This document shows positions 59,162 to 64,000 of a stretch of DNA of 64,000 bases, one piece after another (positions within the stretch are counted from its first letter, which is position 1; every line of letters starts with the position of its first letter). A model generated the notes under the pieces. The model made no database searches and was not told the DNA's origin. It was given only the letters and a program-made list of their open reading frames with translations. Source of the DNA: Bacteroidota bacterium (GTDB lineage: Bacteria; Bacteroidota; Bacteroidia; Chitinophagales; Saprospiraceae). The position numbers and the translations under genes were made by a program. The DNA lies in the NCBI GenBank assembly GCA_029557915.1, contig JAKQHS010000107.1, positions 1 to 64,000 of the forward strand. Reading direction: 5' to 3'.

Positions 59162-59212
59162 ACTTATCCAAACTTTCCAACTTGCGAACCTTCTAACTTA
59201 CTAACTTGCAAA
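59162..59212 (-). repeat. 8-bp tandem array behind ppc (AGTTNGNA)
   Basis: On the minus strand, six 8-bp units (AGTTTGCA AGTTAGTA AGTTAGAA GGTTCGCA AGTTGGAA AGTTTGGA), the same family as 29364-29407. The array touches the ppc stop. Confidence 0.85.
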
Positions 59213-61777
59213 CTAAACCGAATTCCTTGCTGCATTGATGATCCCGAATGAACTCCTGATCACCAGTTTTTCATAAACCGGTCTGAGTTCATGGTCCTGG
59301 TATTCCGGTTTGCGCAATTGCATCAGGGCAAATTGCTGGATGGTCAGTAAGGGGCGCACGATTCTTTCCCGCATATCCACCGAAATGGAATCTGCCGGGT
59401 AATCCTCCATCAGGAATTTGTGGCCGGTGAGGAGGAGGACATATTTTTGGGTCCTTTTGAATTCATCGTAAATGATCCTGAAAAGGCCGGCAAATTCAGC
59501 ATCCGTTTCCAGGTAGGCGGTGAGGGGGAAAAAACTCTTTTTCATCGCCATTTCATTGTTTTCGATCAGGGTCTTGAAAAAGAGGGAAGATTGGTACAAG
59601 TCCCTGACCTGGTCCCATTTACCTGCCAAATACATCTTTTCGAGCGCGGAGCCCACTCCGAAGAAGCCCGGGACATTTTGTTTGTTCTGGCTCCAGGACC
59701 CTACGAAAGGGATGGCCCTCAGGTCCTCGAGGCGGAGGTCTTTGGATTTTCCTCTTTTGGACGGCCGGCTGGCAATGTTTGTCTCACTGTAGTAGTTCAG
59801 GGGGCTTACGGTGCTCAGGTAGGACATGAACCTGGGATGCGATTTGAGGCTGCGGAAGGCTTCCATGCCTGTAGTGGCCATTTCGTCAATGAGTTGTCGG
59901 TGATCCGGATTTAGGGTATTGGTATGATCGGCCAACACGTCATTGTAGATCCCGGCGTTCAATAATTGCTCGATATTGTATTGCGCGGAGGCGATGGTTC
60001 CAAAACTACTGCTGACCGTCTGGCCCTGGATGGTCAACTGGATCTCCGTATTGGAAATCCGGTGCCCCAGGGAGGCGTAGAATTTATGTGTTTTTCCTCC
60101 TCCGCGCGATGGGGGCCCGCCTCTTCCGTCAAAAAATATCACCTTGATGCCAAACTCCTTGGACACTGCCGTGAGGTTTTCTTTTGCCTGGTAAATGCTC
60201 CAGTTGGCCATAAGATATCCTCCATCCTTGGTGCCATCCGAGAATCCCAGCATGATGGTTTGAAAATCGGACCGGCTTTTTAAATGTTCTCGGTACACCG
60301 GGTCGCGGTATAACTGACTCATGATCTGGCTGGCCAGTTTAAGATCATCGATTTTTTCAAAAAGGGGTACGATGTCCACACTGATCTGGGGCTGTGCCCA
60401 GGTGGTCCGGATCAGGAAGAAGGCTTCCAGGATATGGCTTACCGATTCGCATTGACTAAGGATATAACGATGGCAGGCCAGTTCGCCATTCTGCTCCTGA
60501 ATGGATTTCATGGCCCGGATGGTAAGGATAGTATCTTCTTCCAGGGAGCCGGGTTCAAGATGGAAATCGGGATGGAGATCCGCCTGGGTTGTCAGGAACC
60601 GGTTTTTTTGGGCTTCGTCCAGCGCAGGGTAGTCCACATTGGAATGATCCGTGAACGGAAGGATTGCCTGGACCACCGACTGATGGACCGAGGAATCCTG
60701 GCGGATATCGAGGGATGCAAAATAAAAACCAAAGGACTGGACTTTTGCGATAAAAGCATCCACGTTTTCCAGGAAAAGGGAGTCGTGCTCATTCGTAATG
60801 ATATTCCGGACCTGGAACAGGAGGTCGAGGATTTTCTCTTTGGAGACCACATTGCCATTGGTCCCGGCCAGTTGGAGGATCATTTTTTCCAACCGCGCGA
60901 TGAGTACATCCACATTTTTAAAGGTCAGCCTTTTTTTAAGGTCCCGGATATCGTCCAGGTAGCATTGCAGGAGGTTTGACCTCAGGTTGCCTGCGACTTC
61001 CACCGTGGTTTGCCAGGTGACAAATGGATTTCCATCGCGGTCGCCGCCGGGCCAGAAACCCAGGTGGATGAGGGGATCCTGTTCCCGGGCGGTCTCCGGG
61101 ATCATGCCGATGACGCGCTGATTGATCCTTCCGATCGCCGGATAAAATATTTTTTTAAGATACCAGATCAGGCTGTTGGCTTCATCCACGGGAGATGGCC
61201 GCGTATGTTTGAAAAAGGGGGTTTTACCCAATTGCTGAAGCAAGAGGTTGATTTCGGTGATTTGGTTGGTGGCGATACATTGAGCCAGTTCGTGAATAAT
61301 GCCCAGGACCGAATCGGGATAAAACTGAGTAGGGTGGGCGGTAAGCACCAAACGAACGGCGAATTCCCTGAGCCGGTCGGCCAACTCGCCGGTCAGCGCC
61401 TTGACCCTGGTTTCCGTTTCAATTTGTTTTAAAGTACCGATGCCCTCGAGGTCATGGGTAAGGGCAAAGGCCGCGTCCTCCAGGGCATCGAACAATACCA
61501 CCTGCCTTTCCCCATACTGGATAAACCGGAAGAGCAGGTCCAGCCTGTCTTTTTCCCCGATATAATCGGTTTGAGTCCTGAAAAAATGGTCTATGATTTC
61601 TTTAGGGCTGTTGCCTTTTGCATATCCTTCCTCGCAATAAGTGACCAGCAGGGACAAGAGGATACCCGTTTTTTCGATTTTCTGAAAGGGCAATGAGGTA
61701 AAAAGGCTGTTGAACAACTGATACTTCAATAAAACTTCCTTGTTGAATACTTCGATCTGGCCGGAGGTAAAAGACAT
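59213..61777 (-). CDS. ppc: Phosphoenolpyruvate carboxylase
   Basis: PEPC, 854 residues, which adds bicarbonate to PEP to make oxaloacetate and refill the TCA cycle. Catalytic regions: LVLTAHPTQ (H148), GFWPGGDRDGNPFVTWQTT, and FFDGRGGPPSRGGG, a divergent version of the FHGRGGxxGRGG loop seen in other Bacteroidota. The enzyme ends ARNSV instead of the near-universal RNTG; the stop is fused to an 8-bp repeat array, which may have altered the tail (see findings). Regulation by effectors cannot be read. Confidence 0.95.
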   Translation of the reverse strand: MSFTSGQIEVFNKEVLLKYQLFNSLFTSLPFQKIEKTGILLSLLVTYCEEGYAKGNSPKEIIDHFFRTQTDYIGEKDRLDLLFRFIQYGERQVVLFDALEDAAFALTHDLEGIGTLKQIETETRVKALTGELADRLREFAVRLVLTAHPTQFYPDSVLGIIHELAQCIATNQITEINLLLQQLGKTPFFKHTRPSPVDEANSLIWYLKKIFYPAIGRINQRVIGMIPETAREQDPLIHLGFWPGGDRDGNPFVTWQTTVEVAGNLRSNLLQCYLDDIRDLKKRLTFKNVDVLIARLEKMILQLAGTNGNVVSKEKILDLLFQVRNIITNEHDSLFLENVDAFIAKVQSFGFYFASLDIRQDSSVHQSVVQAILPFTDHSNVDYPALDEAQKNRFLTTQADLHPDFHLEPGSLEEDTILTIRAMKSIQEQNGELACHRYILSQCESVSHILEAFFLIRTTWAQPQISVDIVPLFEKIDDLKLASQIMSQLYRDPVYREHLKSRSDFQTIMLGFSDGTKDGGYLMANWSIYQAKENLTAVSKEFGIKVIFFDGRGGPPSRGGGKTHKFYASLGHRISNTEIQLTIQGQTVSSSFGTIASAQYNIEQLLNAGIYNDVLADHTNTLNPDHRQLIDEMATTGMEAFRSLKSHPRFMSYLSTVSPLNYYSETNIASRPSKRGKSKDLRLEDLRAIPFVGSWSQNKQNVPGFFGVGSALEKMYLAGKWDQVRDLYQSSLFFKTLIENNEMAMKKSFFPLTAYLETDAEFAGLFRIIYDEFKRTQKYVLLLTGHKFLMEDYPADSISVDMRERIVRPLLTIQQFALMQLRKPEYQDHELRPVYEKLVIRSSFGIINAARNSV

Positions 61778-61956
61778 AGGGGCAAATATCGATGAATCGG
61801 GCGAAGCCCGGTAAGGGGCTTCCTAATTTTTCACTCCCGGGCTTTTTGCATTGAAATGACAAATGCCCTGTTTTTTGAATTTTTATATGACCGGATGCCC
61901 GGAATGGAGAGCAGAATTTCAGAGAATTTTTTCGATATTACGCACCCATTAATAAA

Positions 61957-63582
61957 ATGAATATGAATAGCAGTTTGGTAACCTTAGACTGGATTGTCAT
62001 CGTTGGGTATTTTTTCGTCCTGGTGGGCATCACCATTTGGGCGATGCGATTTTCTCAAAAAGATACGGAGGATTATTTCCTTGCCGGGCGCAATGTCGGC
62101 TGGTTTATGATCGGGGCTTCCATTTTTGCTTCCAATATCGGGGCCGAGCATGTGGTGGGCCTGGCCGGAACAGGAGCAAACAGCGGCATGCCCATGGCGC
62201 ACTATGAATTGCACGCCTGGATCGTGCTGTTGCTTGGATGGGTATTCCTTCCTTTTTACATGCGGAGCGCCGTGTTTACCATGCCGGAATTCCTCGAAAA
62301 ACGGTTCAGTCCGAAAGCCCGTTGGTTTTTATCGATTTTTTCACTCGTCAGTTATGTCATGACCAAGGTGGCCGTCAACCTTTACGCCGGAGGGATAGTG
62401 ACTTCCTCCCTGCTCGGCATCGATTTCTGGACCGGGGCGATCGGGGTCCTGGTGCTGACGGGAATTTATACGGTTTTGGGGGGCATGAGGGCCGTGGTGC
62501 TTACGGAAACCTTTCAAACCATCATCCTCATCCTGGGCGCGGCTTTTGTGACGATCCTGGGATTGCAAAAGGTCGGGGGCTGGGGCACCCTCACCGAGCT
62601 GGTCGGCGCCACCCATTTTAATATGTGGCGGCCTTCTTCCGATCCGAATTTTCCCTGGACCGGACTGGTTTTCGGAGGCGCCATCGTGGGCACCTGGTAT
62701 TGGTGTACAGACCAATATATTGTGCAACGAACCCTTTCCGCCAAAAACCTCACGGAAGGAAGACGGGGGGCTATCTTCGGGGCCTTTTTGAAAATCACGC
62801 CGGTTTTCATTTTCCTGATGCCCGGCATCATTTGTTATGCGCTTGCGCAACAGGGAAAAATTACCCTGAACAACCCGAATGAAGCGTTTACCGTGATCAT
62901 GCAAAATCTCCTGCCGGCCGGTTTCAGGGGTCTCGTTGCCGCAGGATTGCTGGCAGCCCTGATGAGTTCGCTGGCCTCCATATTCAACAGTTGCAGCACG
63001 CTCTTCACGGTCGATGTATATAAAAAGCTGAGGCCGGAGACCAGCGAGAAAAACCTGGTCCGGGTAGGCCGCATCGCCACCGGCGTGGTGGTGGTCGCCG
63101 GTTTGTTGTGGGTCCCCATTCTGACCAAAATCGGCGGCGGTGTCCTTTACCAGTATTTGCAAAGCGTGCAGAGTTATATCGCCCCGCCCATCACCGCGGT
63201 CTTCCTCCTGGGCATATTTTTTAAACGGATCAACTCGAAAGGGGCTATGGCTGCCTTATGGTTTGGTGTGATTTTTGCAGCGGTCCGTATTATCGCCGAA
63301 ATAAACAAAGATTCTTTGACCGGATTTATGCATTCTTTTGCTAGCTACAATTTTATGCATTTGAGCATCTGGCTCTTTTTATGCTGTGTCCTGGTAGCGG
63401 TTGGAGTGAGCCTGCTTACTGAAAAGCCGGCCGAAGAATCACTTAAAGGTTTGACATTCAGTACGCTGACACCCGAGCAAAAACTGGCCACGCGAAACAG
63501 TTTTAACAAGTGGGATGTCTTTTTTTCCCTTGCTATCCTGGCCATTGTCATCCTGATCATGAGCTATTTTACCGGCAATTAG
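61957..63582 (+). CDS. Sodium/solute symporter (SSS/SGLT family)
   Basis: A 541-residue sodium symporter with about 14 membrane helices. SGLT-type features: DYFLAGRNVGWFMIGASIFASNIGAEHVVGLAGTGA (helix 1), FTMPEFLEKRFSPKARW, GGMRAVVLTETFQTIILI, WYWCTDQYIVQRTLSAKN, and AALMSSLASIFNSCSTLFTVDVYKKLRP carrying the Na+-site Ser residues. SGLT-like motifs favour a sugar or inositol substrate. Followed by a strong terminator. Confidence 0.93.
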   Translation: MNMNSSLVTLDWIVIVGYFFVLVGITIWAMRFSQKDTEDYFLAGRNVGWFMIGASIFASNIGAEHVVGLAGTGANSGMPMAHYELHAWIVLLLGWVFLPFYMRSAVFTMPEFLEKRFSPKARWFLSIFSLVSYVMTKVAVNLYAGGIVTSSLLGIDFWTGAIGVLVLTGIYTVLGGMRAVVLTETFQTIILILGAAFVTILGLQKVGGWGTLTELVGATHFNMWRPSSDPNFPWTGLVFGGAIVGTWYWCTDQYIVQRTLSAKNLTEGRRGAIFGAFLKITPVFIFLMPGIICYALAQQGKITLNNPNEAFTVIMQNLLPAGFRGLVAAGLLAALMSSLASIFNSCSTLFTVDVYKKLRPETSEKNLVRVGRIATGVVVVAGLLWVPILTKIGGGVLYQYLQSVQSYIAPPITAVFLLGIFFKRINSKGAMAALWFGVIFAAVRIIAEINKDSLTGFMHSFASYNFMHLSIWLFLCCVLVAVGVSLLTEKPAEESLKGLTFSTLTPEQKLATRNSFNKWDVFFSLAILAIVILIMSYFTGN

Positions 63583-63612
63583 TTAGGTATAAAATCAAGA
63601 CGAATGCCGGGA

Positions 63613-63645
63613 AGGGGATCCGCAAGGGTCCCCTCTTTTATTTTT
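63613..63645 (+). terminator. Intrinsic terminator of the symporter gene
   Basis: A 9-bp stem AGGGGATCC/GGGTCCCCT (one T-G pair) with GCAA tetraloop (63613-63634) followed by CTTTTATTTTT. Confidence 0.85.
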
Positions 63646-63675
63646 AGGAAAAATTATTTTTCTCCTTATTCTGGG

Positions 63676-63683
63676 TATTTTTG
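63676..63683 (+). promoter_or_regulatory. -7 box of scpA
   Basis: TATTTTTG, an exact TAnnTTTG match 39 bases before the ATG, after the symporter terminator. Confidence 0.5.
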
Positions 63684-63721
63684 CCCCGGAAGGCATCCCC
63701 GTATAAAAAGCATTCTCCTCT

Positions 63722-64000
63722 ATGTCTTTTACCATTAAACTGAAACAATTTGAAGGCCCCTTTGATCTTCTTTTATTTTTTATTGAAAGGGATGAACTGG
63801 ATATATACGATATCCCCATAGCCAAGATCACCGCCGACTTCCTGGATTATATCCACCAGCTTGAACAACTCAACATCGACCTGGCCAGTGAATTCATCCT
63901 GGTGGCCGCCACGCTGATGCGCATCAAGGCAAAAATGCTGCTGCCCAGGAAGGAAATCGATGAAGAAGGAAACGAAATCGATCCCCGGCAGGAGCTGGTG
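63722..64000 (+). CDS. scpA: Segregation and condensation protein A, N-terminal part
   Basis: The first 93 residues of ScpA, cut by the window end. FTIKLKQFEGPFDLLLFFIERDELDIYDIPIAKITADFLDYI and LDLASEFILVAATLMRIKAKMLLP-like sequence are the kleisin N-terminal signature, which binds the SMC neck. With ScpB and SMC it forms condensin, organising and segregating the chromosome. Confidence 0.95.
   Translation, partial: MSFTIKLKQFEGPFDLLLFFIERDELDIYDIPIAKITADFLDYIHQLEQLNIDLASEFILVAATLMRIKAKMLLPRKEIDEEGNEIDPRQELV

Overview
The window is a gene-dense stretch of a Bacteroidota chromosome, most likely from the Saprospiria/Chitinophagia side of the phylum (inference; no rRNA is present). Support: TonB-dependent receptors, a PorV/PorQ protein with apparent type IX secretion (T9SS) cargo, Bacteroidota-type -7 boxes (TAnnTTTG) before several genes, a BlaI-M56 pair, a small bS22/mS38-type ribosomal protein, and near absence of Shine-Dalgarno sequences. 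It reads as ordinary chromosome with small accessory insertions, not as a phage or large genomic island.

Layout. 1-5.4 kb: tail of a TonB receptor, an FMN reductase, a leftward GNAT-ribH-MBL cluster and a heme-motif VCBS lipoprotein. 5.4-6.3 kb: a heptamer repeat array, an unassigned structured RNA candidate on the minus strand, then tRNA-Pro(GGG), tRNA-Pro(CGG) and tRNA-Val(GAC). 6.3-17 kb: YggS, TyrRS, a LolC/E-like permease, a zincin-like protein, a Tat-exported TIM-barrel isomerase, a PVC-type heme dehydrogenase, folK-dNK and an NSS transporter behind a leader with promoter, hairpin and terminator. 17.6-27.6 kb: a membrane-anchored coiled-coil protein with two H3TH domains paired with an OmpA protein, a photolyase, and ffh with an M16 peptidase. 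28.5-29.5 kb: a tRNA-like gene with a giant variable arm, a GIY-YIG nuclease gene, and a second copy of the tRNA-like 3' part; this is the most unusual locus. 29.5-45 kb: MnSOD, fumarase, a serine hydrolase, HU-TPR, bS22, RNase G, envelope genes, a BlaI-M56 sensor operon, DUF4230-DUF3108, ruvC, HIT and greA. 45-64 kb: GH2 enzyme, EEP phosphatase, AlkZ-like protein, VOC protein, the leftward TonB receptor / large secreted protein / PorV-Q operon, PEP carboxylase, a sodium/solute symporter and the start of scpA.

Two themes run across the window. First, short tandem arrays, mostly with a strict 7-bp period (one family has 8 bp), sit directly behind stop codons of unrelated genes, and several stop codons lie inside the arrays. 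Second, several noncoding elements have both a promoter and a hairpin: the RNA at 5484-5764, the NSS-transporter leader, the greA leader and the tRNA-like element. All calls come from reading the sequence; no database search or folding program was run.
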